A DNA stretch of 64,000 bases, from assembly GCF_013364155.1 (NCBI RefSeq), contig NZ_CP054916.1:5515001-5579000 (forward strand), given 5' to 3'. Positions 1-8,156 of the stretch are shown here, piece by piece. Under the pieces are notes generated by a model, which worked only from the letters and a program-made list of their open reading frames with translations, was not told the origin of the DNA and searched no databases. This stretch comes from Streptomyces sp. NA02950. Lineage in GTDB: Bacteria > Actinomycetota > Actinomycetes > Streptomycetales > Streptomycetaceae. The position numbers and the translations under genes were made by a program. The first letter of the stretch is position 1. Every line of letters begins with the position of its first letter.

Positions 1-2
1 AC

Positions 3-485
3 CCGTTCGCGGGCTCCTACGCCGTCGAGTCGCTGACCGACGCCGTCGAGGCCGCGGCCCTGGACCTGATGCGGCGGGTGGAGGACCGGGGCGGCGCCGA
101 GGCCGCCATCGAACAGGGCTTCCAGAAGGAGGAGATCGAGCGCAACGCCTATCGCATCGCCCAGGAACAGGACGCGGGTGAGCGGGTGGTCGTCGGCGTC
201 AACCGCTTCCGGCTGGAGGAGGAAGAGCCCTACCAGCCGCTGCGGGTGGATCCGGCGATCGAGGACCGGCAGCGGGAGCGGCTGGCCGCGCTGCGTGCCG
301 GGCGCGACGGGGAGGCGGTCCGCACGGCGCTGGCGGCGCTGAAGAAGGCGGCGGAGAGCGAACAGGGCACGGCCAATGTGCTCTATCCGATGAAGGACGC
401 GCTGGCGGCGCGGGCCACGGTGGGCGAGGTGTGTGACGCGTTGCGCGAAGTGTGGGGTACGTATGTCCCCGCTGATGCATTCTGA
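3..485 (+). CDS. acyl-CoA mutase large subunit (methylmalonyl-CoA mutase family), C-terminal part
   Basis: This is the 3' end of a gene whose start lies left of the window; the frame is open from base 3 and stops at 485. The roughly 160 visible residues match the tail of the substrate-binding domain of B12-dependent acyl-CoA mutases: PFAGSYAVESLTD near the beginning, the segment GGAEAAIEQGFQKEEIERNA, and the helix rich in Asp and Arg before VLYPMKDALAARATVGEV. These enzymes rearrange methylmalonyl-CoA and succinyl-CoA (or isobutyryl- and butyryl-CoA). The B12 domain is absent and no B12-domain gene follows, so in this subfamily it would be encoded elsewhere or lie on a separate subunit. Exact substrate cannot be told from this fragment. 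Confidence 0.85.
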   Translation, partial: PFAGSYAVESLTDAVEAAALDLMRRVEDRGGAEAAIEQGFQKEEIERNAYRIAQEQDAGERVVVGVNRFRLEEEEPYQPLRVDPAIEDRQRERLAALRAGRDGEAVRTALAALKKAAESEQGTANVLYPMKDALAARATVGEVCDALREVWGTYVPADAF

Positions 486-601
486 GCGCTCCGGGAGTTT
501 CCGGGGCTCCGGGCTTCGTGGCTTCCGGGCTTCCGGGCTTTCGGGCTTCCGGGGTTTTCAACGTCCCGGGTATCCGGGTGACAACAAGGGGGGGCGGGCC
601 G
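486..601. repeat. short degenerate CTTCCGGG tandem repeat in intergenic gap
   Basis: Between the mutase stop and the lipoprotein start, the octamer-like unit CTTCCGGG or TTCCGGGC recurs several times with small changes (about 495-560). It makes a simple-sequence stretch unlike the flanking coding DNA. I see no clear terminator in it. Confidence 0.5.
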
Positions 602-1246
602 ATGGGGGCCGGACGGGTACGAGGCGCGGCGGCCGTGGGGCTGGCACTGGTGATGGCGGCGCTCGCGGGATGCGGCGGCGACGGTGACGGCGGTGACGGC
701 GGCGGCGGGGGATTCGGCGGCGGCAAGAACCCGCGCGGCGGCTCAGTACCCAGCGCGAGCGCCACGGCGAGCGCCCCGGAGGGCACCGACGCGCCCCGCA
801 CCACCACGCCGCTCGCGGAGCCGCTGCGGCTGCTGCCCGTCGCGGCGTCGGCCCCCGGGAACTGCCCGGCCGAGCGGCCCGCCGGGGGCCCGGACGCCTA
901 CGCGACGTACAAGGACCGGGAGGGGGTCTGCTACGTCGTCCGGCGGAACGACGGGATGAACGTCGTCGAGCCCCGTTCCGCCAAGGCCGGTTACGACCGC
1001 GAGAACGGCGCGGGCCACACCGTCACCGTCCGCTTCAACAGCCGTGACGCCGCCCGCTTCGCCCGGCTCACCCAGGAGCTGGCCACCCGGCAGCCCCCGG
1101 AGAACCAGCTCGCGATCGTGCGCGACGGCCGGGTGCTGTCCGCGCCGTCGGTGGCCACCTCCATCACCGGGGGCACGGTGGTCATCTCGGGGAGCTTCAC
1201 CCGTGAGTCCGCGCGGCAGCTCGCCCGCGACCTCGGCGGCGGGTGA
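602..1246 (+). CDS. lipoprotein with SecDF P1 head-like domain
   Basis: The product is 214 residues. It begins MGAGRVRGAAAVGLALVMAA and has a lipobox LAGC at about residue 24, so it is predicted to be lipid-anchored outside the membrane. After a Gly/Asp-rich and Ser/Ala-rich linker, residues about 85-214 hold a domain whose end (QLAIVRDGRVLSAPSVATSI followed by GGTVVISGSFT and an ARQLARDL helix) closely resembles the P1 head subdomain of SecD. It is free-standing, not part of a SecD polytopic protein. The ATG at 602 is chosen because it gives a proper signal peptide and follows a G-rich ribosome site; longer in-frame starts add an unrelated leader. The role is unknown; help in late export folding or substrate binding is possible. 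Confidence 0.7.
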   Translation: MGAGRVRGAAAVGLALVMAALAGCGGDGDGGDGGGGGFGGGKNPRGGSVPSASATASAPEGTDAPRTTTPLAEPLRLLPVAASAPGNCPAERPAGGPDAYATYKDREGVCYVVRRNDGMNVVEPRSAKAGYDRENGAGHTVTVRFNSRDAARFARLTQELATRQPPENQLAIVRDGRVLSAPSVATSITGGTVVISGSFTRESARQLARDLGGG

Positions 1247-1260
1247 GCGACACTGGGGTC

Positions 1261-1473
1261 ATGTCTGCTCCCCGCCGCGCCTGTCCGGTCTGCACCCGAG
1301 AGATCGCGGTCGTGGGCGGGCGGTTCGCCCGTCACGATCCGCCGGGCCGCCGCACGGACTACGAACTGGTCTCCTGCCCCGGGTCGCGCCGGACCGCGCC
1401 GCTGCTCGGCACCCCGCCGAAACTGTTCGGCGAGGACGAGCCGCCGTCGCCGGGACAGCAGGCGCTGTTCTGA
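1261..1473 (+). CDS. small zinc-ribbon-like hypothetical protein
   Basis: A 70-residue protein with CPVC close to the N-terminus, then RFARHDPPG, and a further Cys in VSCPGSRR, a pattern suggesting a small metal-binding ribbon. The ATG at 1261 is preferred; an in-frame GTG at 1243 would overlap the stop of the lipoprotein gene. It lies 14 nt downstream of that gene and probably shares its transcript. Function unknown. Confidence 0.55.
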   Translation: MSAPRRACPVCTREIAVVGGRFARHDPPGRRTDYELVSCPGSRRTAPLLGTPPKLFGEDEPPSPGQQALF

Positions 1474-1521
1474 TCAGCGTTCCGGCCCGCCGCCCCGCCG
1501 TCTTCCAGTCCCCGCCGTCGT

Positions 1522-2235
1522 TCAGCCGCCCGTGACCAGCCGGGAGGCGATCCGCACCCCGGGGCTGCTCTCGGTCAGGGCCTCCGCCAGCTGATCGCCC
1601 GCGGCCTTCAGCGCGATGTCGTCCAGCGGACCGAGCGCGTCCAGGACGAAGAAGGCGCGGGTGGTGGTGTGGGTGAGCCGGGTGCGGACGCACTGGCGCC
1701 AGTTCCAGCGGCGGCAGGTGACGCCCGCGTCGTCCCGCCACACCACCTCACCGGACGCGGGGTGTTCCACGGCGGCCTCGCCCCCGGCCGTGGTCTCGAA
1801 GGTCTCCTCGCCGGTGGCCCGGACCAGCCGGGCGGGCCCGCTGTAGTGGTCGAGGTCCTCACCGCCCAGCGGCAGCACATGGGCGACCGAGACCGCGTTG
1901 TAGAGGTCGGTCAGCCGGTCCACCCGGGGCAGCCCGGCGCCCACCCGCCGCAGCAGGGCCTCCGCGCTGGGCCGGGTGCGCTGCGGCTTGGCCCCGAAGC
2001 CGCGGAACGCCTCCCGCCAGGCGGCGAGATGCGGATGCTCCTCCACCGGCCCGTCCCCGAACCGCTCACGGGCGGCCGACTCGGCATCCGCCAGCGGACG
2101 TTCGCTGATCGCGTCGCTCGGCCCGGGGCGCAGCCCCTCCGCGGTGATGAGCAGGGCGCGGTAGTCGGGGCGGAGTGCGTGGACGGCCGGGTCGATGGCG
2201 GCGGACTCCAGCCAGCCCGCTACGTCGGTGATCAT
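1522..2235 (-). CDS. B3/4 domain-containing protein
   Basis: A 237-residue protein related to the free-standing B3/B4 domain family (COG3382), named after the editing domain of bacterial phenylalanyl-tRNA synthetase beta. Characteristic stretches are LYNAVSVAHVLPLGGEDLD, then a paired Gly/Glu segment and VVWRDDAGVTCRRWNWRQC. The start ATG at 2235 follows GGGAGAG at a proper distance. Family members are thought to bind or edit aminoacyl-tRNA-like or nucleic-acid ligands; this is inferred from the fold only. The gene faces away from the exported hydrolase at 2404, so the roughly 170-bp gap probably holds two divergent promoters. Confidence 0.8.
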   Translation of the reverse strand: MITDVAGWLESAAIDPAVHALRPDYRALLITAEGLRPGPSDAISERPLADAESAARERFGDGPVEEHPHLAAWREAFRGFGAKPQRTRPSAEALLRRVGAGLPRVDRLTDLYNAVSVAHVLPLGGEDLDHYSGPARLVRATGEETFETTAGGEAAVEHPASGEVVWRDDAGVTCRRWNWRQCVRTRLTHTTTRAFFVLDALGPLDDIALKAAGDQLAEALTESSPGVRIASRLVTGG

Positions 2236-2403
2236 GATCTCTCCCTGCGGTGGTGCTGAGTCGCGCATGGTCGGCTGGTCCACTATGGCATACGGCACGG
2301 TGCAGCGTGCTGGACCGAAGGGAGGTACCGGGGGCAAGCCCCACCCCGGGACGGCGGGCAGCCTGATGGCGACGCCTCCGTCCCGGGCGGAAGGCTCTGC
2401 GGT

Positions 2404-3657
2404 ATGGATCCACACATCTTCGGCCGCGGGCCGGACCGTCGGGGAGTACTGGCCGCCGCGGCGTTCGCCGCCCTGGGAGCGGCGGTGGCCGCGCCCGCCG
2501 CGCGGGCCTTGCCGCGCGCCTCTCGCGGGCGGGCCGGGCTGACGCTGCCCGCCCCGACCGGGCCGTACCCCGTCGGCACCGTCTCCCACCATCTCGTCGA
2601 TCACGACCGGCCCGATCCCTGGGTGGCGTCCCGCCCGTCGCGCGAACTGATGGTCAGCGTCCGCTATCCCGCCCGGGACGTCGAGGGGCATCCGCGCGCA
2701 CCGCAGATGCTGCCGGGCGCGGCGGCCGGGTTCGACCGGCTGAACTCCTTCGAGGGCGTGCCGAAGGGGCGTGTCGACTGGGCGGCGACCCGGACCTTCG
2801 CGCATCAGGACGCCCCGCCCACGCGGTCCGGCGGCGCCCGGCGCCCCGTGGTGCTCTACTCGCCCGGCGTCGGTGATCCGCGCTCCATGGGCACCACCCT
2901 CACCGACGAGCTGGCCTCGCACGGATATGTCGTGGTCTGCGTCGACCACACCTTCGACGCGTCGGCGGTCGAGTTCCCGGACGGCCGGGTTGAGGCCAGC
3001 CGACTGCCGGAGGAGTACGAGCGGGCCGAGCGCGAGGGGACGTTCGTCGAACTGCTGAGGAAGACCTGCGGGGTGCGGGTGGCCGACACCCGCTTTGTCC
3101 TCGACCGGTTGGAGGCGCTGGTTCCGGCAGGGGCGGAGCCGTCGGCCGTTGGGATGTTCGGGCAGTCCGCGGGCGGCTTCGCGGCCGTCCAGGGCCTCCA
3201 CGACGACCGGCGGATCGCGGCGGCCGCGAATCTGGACGGGGTGCTGGCCTACGTCAGGAAGGACCACGAGCCGGGGAATCTCTCGACGGCCGCCGAGGAC
3301 GGTGTGGACCGGCCCGTGCTGCTGATGGGCATGGACGGCAACGACCACCGCACGGTGCCCTCGTGGGGTGCGCTGTGGGAGCACAGCACCGGCCCGCGCC
3401 TCGACCTGACGCTGCGCGGCTCGCGCCACGCGGCCTATACCGATGTCGTCGCGATGCTGCCGCAGATCGTGCGGCGGCTCGGTCTGCCGGAGAAGACCGT
3501 CACGAAGGTGATCGGTACGGTCGCGCCGGATCGGGCGGTGGCCGCCCAGCGGGCCTGCGTCCGGGCGTTCTTCGACGCCTCGCTGCGGGGCCGCGACATC
3601 GGGGGACTGCCGGCCGGTCTGTCGGCCCGCCACCCGGAGGTGCGGTTGGTGCGCTGA
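2404..3657 (+). CDS. Tat-exported alpha/beta hydrolase (PAF-acetylhydrolase-like)
   Basis: A 417-residue protein. The N-terminus DRRGVLAAAAFAALGAAVAA is a twin-arginine-like signal ending near ARA. The mature part has the alpha/beta-hydrolase layout of the platelet-activating-factor acetylhydrolase group: VVLYSPGVGDPR (oxyanion loop), then the domain for SHGYVVVCVDHT, and the nucleophile elbow GMFGQSAGG with Ser as nucleophile. A His in LRGSRHAAYTD is the likely catalytic base. It probably hydrolyses an ester or lipid substrate outside the cell. The start at 2404 follows GGAAGG. It stands alone; the gene downstream is on the other strand beyond a MITE-like element. Confidence 0.8.
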   Translation: MDPHIFGRGPDRRGVLAAAAFAALGAAVAAPAARALPRASRGRAGLTLPAPTGPYPVGTVSHHLVDHDRPDPWVASRPSRELMVSVRYPARDVEGHPRAPQMLPGAAAGFDRLNSFEGVPKGRVDWAATRTFAHQDAPPTRSGGARRPVVLYSPGVGDPRSMGTTLTDELASHGYVVVCVDHTFDASAVEFPDGRVEASRLPEEYERAEREGTFVELLRKTCGVRVADTRFVLDRLEALVPAGAEPSAVGMFGQSAGGFAAVQGLHDDRRIAAAANLDGVLAYVRKDHEPGNLSTAAEDGVDRPVLLMGMDGNDHRTVPSWGALWEHSTGPRLDLTLRGSRHAAYTDVVAMLPQIVRRLGLPEKTVTKVIGTVAPDRAVAAQRACVRAFFDASLRGRDIGGLPAGLSARHPEVRLVR

Positions 3658-3717
3658 CGCCGGTCGCGGAGCGCCGTGCCCGTCCCGGCCGCGCCCGTCC
3701 CGCCCCGTCTCCGTCCG

Positions 3718-3908
3718 AGGGCCCGTCTTCAAAGGGGCCGCCCTGCTCCCGACGCCTGGCACGGCGCCCCCAGCTACCGCTGGGAGGTGCCCCCGGCCGC
3801 GTTGTCGGAGTCGCCCGAGTACGCCCAGTACGAGGGCGATCCTTCGCCTTGCGATGTACCGCACCAGACGCCGCTCGCGGCCGGACGCCCCCTTTGAAGA
3901 CGGGCCCT
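3718..3908. mobile_element. MITE-like element with perfect 20-bp terminal inverted repeats
   Basis: The sequence AGGGCCCGTCTTCAAAGGGG at 3718-3737 is repeated exactly as its reverse complement at 3889-3908, bounding a 191-bp unit with no gene. The interior (for example GCGTTGTCGGAGTCGCCCG) resembles a short repeat I recall from many Streptomyces intergenic regions. Its last two bases form part of the TAG stop of the neighbouring minus-strand membrane protein. No clear target-site duplication is visible. It would need a transposase supplied elsewhere. Confidence 0.75.
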
Positions 3909-4050
3909 AGAACAGCCCGAGCTGGGCGGTGAGCATCGCGATCACGATGACGAGGGTCCAGCCGACGATGTGCTCCTTCAGCTGGTCGTCGTCGGTGGGG
4001 CCGCCGGTGCGGGGGCGGAGGCCGATGCGGCGCGCCGCGATGTCGGTCAT
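3907..4050 (-). CDS. SCO1431 family small membrane protein
   Basis: A 47-residue protein, MTDIAARRIGLRPRTGGPTD followed by a single hydrophobic helix (GWTLVIVIAMLTAQLGLF) at the C-terminus. This fits the SCO1431 family of very small Streptomyces membrane proteins, as I recall it. The ATG at 4050 is chosen because the longer reading frame upstream is not family-like. The gene's TAG stop overlaps the right end of the MITE-like element, so insertion there may have set the C-terminus. Function unknown. Confidence 0.7.
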   Translation of the reverse strand: MTDIAARRIGLRPRTGGPTDDDQLKEHIVGWTLVIVIAMLTAQLGLF

Positions 4051-4220
4051 GCGGGTGTCCTCGGTGCTCGGAGATGATCGTGACGAACAGGATGAATCGG
4101 TCCCCCCACGCCATCCCAAGGGTGCGTGACGACCCACCCGGGGTAAAGAGGGAGTGGCCGAACTCACCAGTAGGCCGTGTACCGTCACGCCGTTCACCGT
4201 GCGAATCGAGGAGGTCCAGG

Positions 4221-5669
4221 GTGACCAGCGTCATTCCCAAGGGTCTGGGGGAACAGGTCCGTGCGCTGGCCGGCGGTGAGGTGTCCTCCCGCGTCCTGGT
4301 CGAACAGTCGCTGGAGCGCATCGCCGCGACACAGGGCACCCTCAACGCCTTCCGCCGGATCCGGGCCGAGGCCGCGCTGCTGGAGGCCGAGGAGGCCGAC
4401 CGGCGGCTGGCGGCGGGGGAGCGGCTGCCGCTGCTCGGGGTGCCGATCGCGATCAAGGACGACACGGATCTGGCGGGGGAGCCGACCGCGTTCGGCTGCC
4501 CCGGGGAGTTCCCGGCCAAGACCGAGGACGGCGAGGTCGTACGGCGGCTGCGGGCCGCCGGTGCGGTGATCGTCGGCAAGACCAACACCCCCGAGCTGGG
4601 CCAGTGGCCGTTCACCGAGGGCCCGGCCTTCGGCGAGACCCGCAACCCCTGGAACCCCGCGCACACCCCCGGCGGCTCCTCCGGCGGGGCCGCGGCCGCC
4701 GTCGCCGCCGGTCTGGTCCCCGGCGCGCTGGGCTCGGACGGCGCGGGCTCGGTGCGTATCCCCGCCGCGTGGACCCATCTGGTGGGCATCAAGCCGCAGC
4801 GCGGCCGGATCTCCACCTGGCCGGACGCCGAGGCGTTCAACGGCATCACCTGCAACGGCCCGCTGGCCCGTACGGTCGCGGACGCCGCGCTGCTGCTGCA
4901 CGCCGCCAGCGGCAACCACGAGGGCGATCTGCACCGGCCGGAGCCGGTGGACCTGCTGGCCGCGGTGGACCGCGACCCGGGGCGGCTGCGGATCGCGCTC
5001 TCGTTCAAGCCCGCGTTCACGGGCACGCCCAAGGAGCTGGACCCGGTGGTCAGGGCCGCGGTGCTGCGGCTCGCGGAGCGGCTGGCCGCCCTGGGGCACG
5101 AGGTGGTGGAGGCCGAACCGCGCTACGGGATGGTGGGGCTCGCCTTCCTGCCGCGCGCCACCGCCGGGCTCCACGAATGGGCCGGGCGGGTCCCGGACCA
5201 GACGCTGCTGGACGTACGCACCCGGGCCGCCGCCCGCCACGGACGGCTGCTGGGCGGCGGCCCGCTGCGCTGGGCGCGCGCCGCCGAGCAGCGGCTGCAC
5301 CGCCGGGTCGGGGCGATCTTCCACCAGCGGGGGTTCGATGTGGTGCTGGCCCCGACGACCGCCACCCCGCCGCTGAGGATCGGGGCGATGTCCGGTCTCT
5401 CCGGGTGGCGCACCGACCGCGCGATGATCGCGGCCTGCCCGTACGCCTGGCCGTGGAACGTGCTGGGCTGGCCCGGGGTGAACGTTCCGGCCGGGTTCGC
5501 CGACGCCGACCACACCCTGCCGCTGGGTGCCCAGCTGCTCGGCCCGGCCGAAAGTGAGCCCCGTCTCATTTCGCTGGCCGCTCAGCTCGAGGCCGATATG
5601 CGCTGGTTCGAGCACTGGCCCCGGATTGCGGGGCCATCGGCCGGACAGACGGACCCGGCGGCCCCCTGA
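4221..5669 (+). CDS. amidase signature family enzyme
   Basis: A 482-residue amidase. The start GTG at 4221 sits just after GAGGAGGTCCAGG; upstream ATGs in frame lack a ribosome site. The Ser-cisSer-Lys triad is visible: Lys in PIAIKDDTDL, the Gly/Ser loop GGSSGGAAAAVAAG, and the nucleophile Ser in GSDGAGSVRIPAA. Family members hydrolyse amides or aryl acylamides; GatA is excluded because no gatB/gatC neighbours exist. Substrate unknown; cytoplasmic, as no signal peptide is seen. A hairpin at 5673-5693 follows the stop. Confidence 0.88.
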   Translation: MTSVIPKGLGEQVRALAGGEVSSRVLVEQSLERIAATQGTLNAFRRIRAEAALLEAEEADRRLAAGERLPLLGVPIAIKDDTDLAGEPTAFGCPGEFPAKTEDGEVVRRLRAAGAVIVGKTNTPELGQWPFTEGPAFGETRNPWNPAHTPGGSSGGAAAAVAAGLVPGALGSDGAGSVRIPAAWTHLVGIKPQRGRISTWPDAEAFNGITCNGPLARTVADAALLLHAASGNHEGDLHRPEPVDLLAAVDRDPGRLRIALSFKPAFTGTPKELDPVVRAAVLRLAERLAALGHEVVEAEPRYGMVGLAFLPRATAGLHEWAGRVPDQTLLDVRTRAAARHGRLLGGGPLRWARAAEQRLHRRVGAIFHQRGFDVVLAPTTATPPLRIGAMSGLSGWRTDRAMIAACPYAWPWNVLGWPGVNVPAGFADADHTLPLGAQLLGPAESEPRLISLAAQLEADMRWFEHWPRIAGPSAGQTDPAAP

Positions 5670-5672
5670 GGT

Positions 5673-5693
5673 AGCGGAGGGGCTTCCTCCGCT
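5673..5693 (+). terminator. hairpin after amidase gene
   Basis: AGCGGAGG at 5673-5680 pairs with CCTCCGCT at 5686-5693 around a 5-nt loop, immediately after the amidase stop. There is no T-run, which is usual for Streptomyces terminators. Confidence 0.6.
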
Positions 5694-5734
5694 GTGGTCA
5701 CGAGTGCGAAAGATCATCACTACACTTCCGCCAC

Positions 5735-6055
5735 ATGGTGAAGACGGTGAGCGAGAAGCGGCGACGCAGAAAGAAGAGCGGGCCAATATTTGTCAACGCC
5801 TCCGGGGGCCGGAGGCAGCTGCTGAAGCTCGCGGCGCTGGCCGTCGGCTGTGTCTGCCTCGGTTATCTGCTGCTGCTGGTCGCGGCCCTGTCCGGGGTGG
5901 TCTGGCAGGACGAGCAGGAGCCCCCCAGGACCGCCGAGCGGTCCACCACCGGCAGTGCCCCGGCCACCGGATCCTGGTCCGGCGCCGACTCCGAGGGCTT
6001 CGCGGGATCCGCGCCCCTTGCCACGGCCTCACCCACTGGAGGCAGCCCCTGGTGA
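5735..6055 (+). CDS. small membrane protein coupled to polysaccharide synthase gene
   Basis: A 106-residue protein with a strongly basic N-terminus (SEKRRRRKKSG), one transmembrane segment at about residues 30-52 (LAALAVGCVCLGYLLLLVAA) and a Ser/Thr/Ala/Gly-rich tail predicted to lie outside the membrane. Its TGA stop overlaps the GTG start of the NodB-GT2 gene (GTGA at 6052-6055), so the two are translationally coupled and the protein is probably an accessory subunit of that synthase. No conserved domain recognised. Confidence 0.7.
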   Translation: MVKTVSEKRRRRKKSGPIFVNASGGRRQLLKLAALAVGCVCLGYLLLLVAALSGVVWQDEQEPPRTAERSTTGSAPATGSWSGADSEGFAGSAPLATASPTGGSPW

Positions 6056-8139
6056 GCCCCCGGCACGCACTCCGCCCCGAGCCGCGCGGCCACTGGCTGC
6101 TGCTGATCATCGTCGTCTCCGCGGTCGCCGCCGCGCTGGTCTTCGAAGGCTGGACCACCCACGAGGTCGCGTCCGCGCAGACCCGAAAGCCCTGTACCCA
6201 CCCCGTACCGAAGGCGGCCGACACCGGGCAGCCGGTGATACGCATCGCCGACGGCACGGTGAAGACGGCCGGTATGCCGGCCCGCACCGTCGCCCTCACC
6301 TTCGACGGGGGCCCCGATCCCGTGTGGACCCCGCGCCTGCTGGACCTGCTGCGCGAGCACCGCGCACACGCCACCTTCTTCGTCTCCGGCGCCCAGGCGG
6401 TCCGGCACCCGGAGCTGGTCCGGCGGATCCGCGCCGAGGGACATGAGCTCGGTTCGCTCACCTACACCGAATCCGACCTGAGCTCGGCCTCCGCGCCGCG
6501 CACCCGGCTGGAGCTCTCACTGACCCAGACCGCGCTGGCGGGCACCACCGGTGTCACCACCAAACTCCTGCGGCTGCCGCTGACCACCCAGGCGGACACC
6601 CTGTGCGGCGGTGAGTGGACGGCCGCACAGCGCGCCGCCGCCCAGGGGTATCTCCTGGTCGCGGCCGACCGGCCGCTGCGGAAGCCGGAGCGGGGTGTCG
6701 TCCGGCAGTACAGCCAGACGGACACCGCCTACGGCGAGGTGAAGAAGCTCCTCAAGAACCGGAAGATCGAGAAGTTCGCCACGGTGTCCGAGGGGCTCGG
6801 CCAGACCTCCGTCAACGGTCCGGCGTCCACCGTCGGCCGCTGGCAGGGCCACGCGCTGATCCAGGTCCAGGGCCTCGGGCACACCTTCGTCTCCGCAATG
6901 ACCTGGGTGCTCGTTGTCGCCGGGGCCCTGGCCCTCCTGCGGCTGCTGATGCTCGTCGCCTTCGCGCGCGCCCACGTCCGGCGCCTGCACCGCTTCCGGC
7001 CCGGTTCGCCCTGGCTGCGCGAGGTCGACGAACCGGTGACGGTCCTGGTCCCCGCGTACAACGAGGAGGCGGGCATCGAGTCCACCGTGCGGTCGCTGCT
7101 GGCCTCCACCCACCGTCAGCTCCAGATCATCGTGATCGACGACGGATCGACGGACAGCACCGCGGACCTCGCCACCTGGATCGACGATCCCCGGGTGATG
7201 GTGATCCGCCAGCCCAACGCGGGCAAGGCGGCCGCCCTCAACACCGGCCTGATCCACGCGCACCACGACATCGTGGTCATGGTCGACGCCGACACCGTCT
7301 TCGAACCGGAGGCCATCCACCAGCTCATCCAGCCGCTCGCCCACCCCGCCATCGGCGCCGTCAGCGGCAACACCAAGGTCGGCAACCGCCGTCGGCTGCT
7401 CGGCCGTTGGCAGCACCTGGAGTACGTCTTCGGATTCAACCTCGACCGCCGGATGTACGAGGTGCTGGAGTGCATGCCGACCATTCCCGGCGCCATCGGC
7501 GCCTTCCGCCGGGACGCGCTGATGGGTGTCGGCGGCGTCAGCGAGGACACCCTCGCCGAGGACACCGACCTCACCATGGCCCTGTGGCGGGCCGGTTGGC
7601 GGGTGGTCTACGAGGAGTCCGCCATCGCCTGGACCGAGGTCCCCACCTCGCTGCGCCAGCTGTGGCGGCAGCGCTACCGCTGGTGCTACGGCACCCTCCA
7701 GTCCATGTGGAAGCACCGGCGCGCCCTCACCGAGGTCGGCCCTGCCGGACGCTTCGCCCGCCGAGCGCTGCCCTATCTCTTCCTCTTCCAGGTCGCGCTG
7801 CCGCTGATCGCGCCCATCGTGGACGTCTTCGCGCTGTACGGCGTGCTGTTCGCCGATCCGCTCCAGTCGATCGGGGTGTGGGCCGCCTTCCTCGTGGTCC
7901 AGATGCTCGGCGCCGGATACGCGCTGCGGCTGGACAAGGAACGGCTGAGGGCGCTGTGGGCGATGCCCCTCCAGCTCTTCGTCTACCGGCAGCTGATGTA
8001 TCTGGTGATCATCCAGTCCGTGGTCAGCGCCCTGTTCGGCACCCGGCTGCGCTGGCACCGCATGCAGCGCTCCGGCACGGCGGCCGACCAGCTGACCGTC
8101 GACCCGGCCGGGCGCCACGAGCGCCTGCCATCCCGATGA
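6052..8139 (+). CDS. NodB-like polysaccharide deacetylase domain fused to GT2 glycosyltransferase
   Basis: A 695-residue membrane protein. An N-terminal anchor (about residues 12-30) is followed by a NodB-like domain (about 80-260), a second membrane segment, a family-2 glycosyltransferase domain from LVPAYNEEAGIES (about 330), with DDGSTDST, the metal-binding VDAD and the QRYRW motif, and C-terminal membrane helices. The GT2 half looks intact and would polymerise and export a beta-linked sugar chain. The NodB half is degenerate: the first motif reads TFDGGP instead of TFDDGP and the second reads LTYTE where HTxTH is expected, so the metal ligands are missing. The arrangement recalls MatB of the Streptomyces mat locus (PNAG-like polymer), a comparison from memory. 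Gene order small membrane protein, synthase, LCP protein suggests a surface polymer unit. Confidence 0.85.
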   Translation: MSPRHALRPEPRGHWLLLIIVVSAVAAALVFEGWTTHEVASAQTRKPCTHPVPKAADTGQPVIRIADGTVKTAGMPARTVALTFDGGPDPVWTPRLLDLLREHRAHATFFVSGAQAVRHPELVRRIRAEGHELGSLTYTESDLSSASAPRTRLELSLTQTALAGTTGVTTKLLRLPLTTQADTLCGGEWTAAQRAAAQGYLLVAADRPLRKPERGVVRQYSQTDTAYGEVKKLLKNRKIEKFATVSEGLGQTSVNGPASTVGRWQGHALIQVQGLGHTFVSAMTWVLVVAGALALLRLLMLVAFARAHVRRLHRFRPGSPWLREVDEPVTVLVPAYNEEAGIESTVRSLLASTHRQLQIIVIDDGSTDSTADLATWIDDPRVMVIRQPNAGKAAALNTGLIHAHHDIVVMVDADTVFEPEAIHQLIQPLAHPAIGAVSGNTKVGNRRRLLGRWQHLEYVFGFNLDRRMYEVLECMPTIPGAIGAFRRDALMGVGGVSEDTLAEDTDLTMALWRAGWRVVYEESAIAWTEVPTSLRQLWRQRYRWCYGTLQSMWKHRRALTEVGPAGRFARRALPYLFLFQVALPLIAPIVDVFALYGVLFADPLQSIGVWAAFLVVQMLGAGYALRLDKERLRALWAMPLQLFVYRQLMYLVIIQSVVSALFGTRLRWHRMQRSGTAADQLTVDPAGRHERLPSR

Positions 8140-8156
8140 GCGGGGCGAGGAGAACC

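Noticed and set aside
1522..3864. Extended minus-strand frame covering the exported hydrolase gene
   Set aside because: Only the last 237 codons are a real gene (B3/4 protein, ATG 2235 with a ribosome site); the rest is antisense to the hydrolase.
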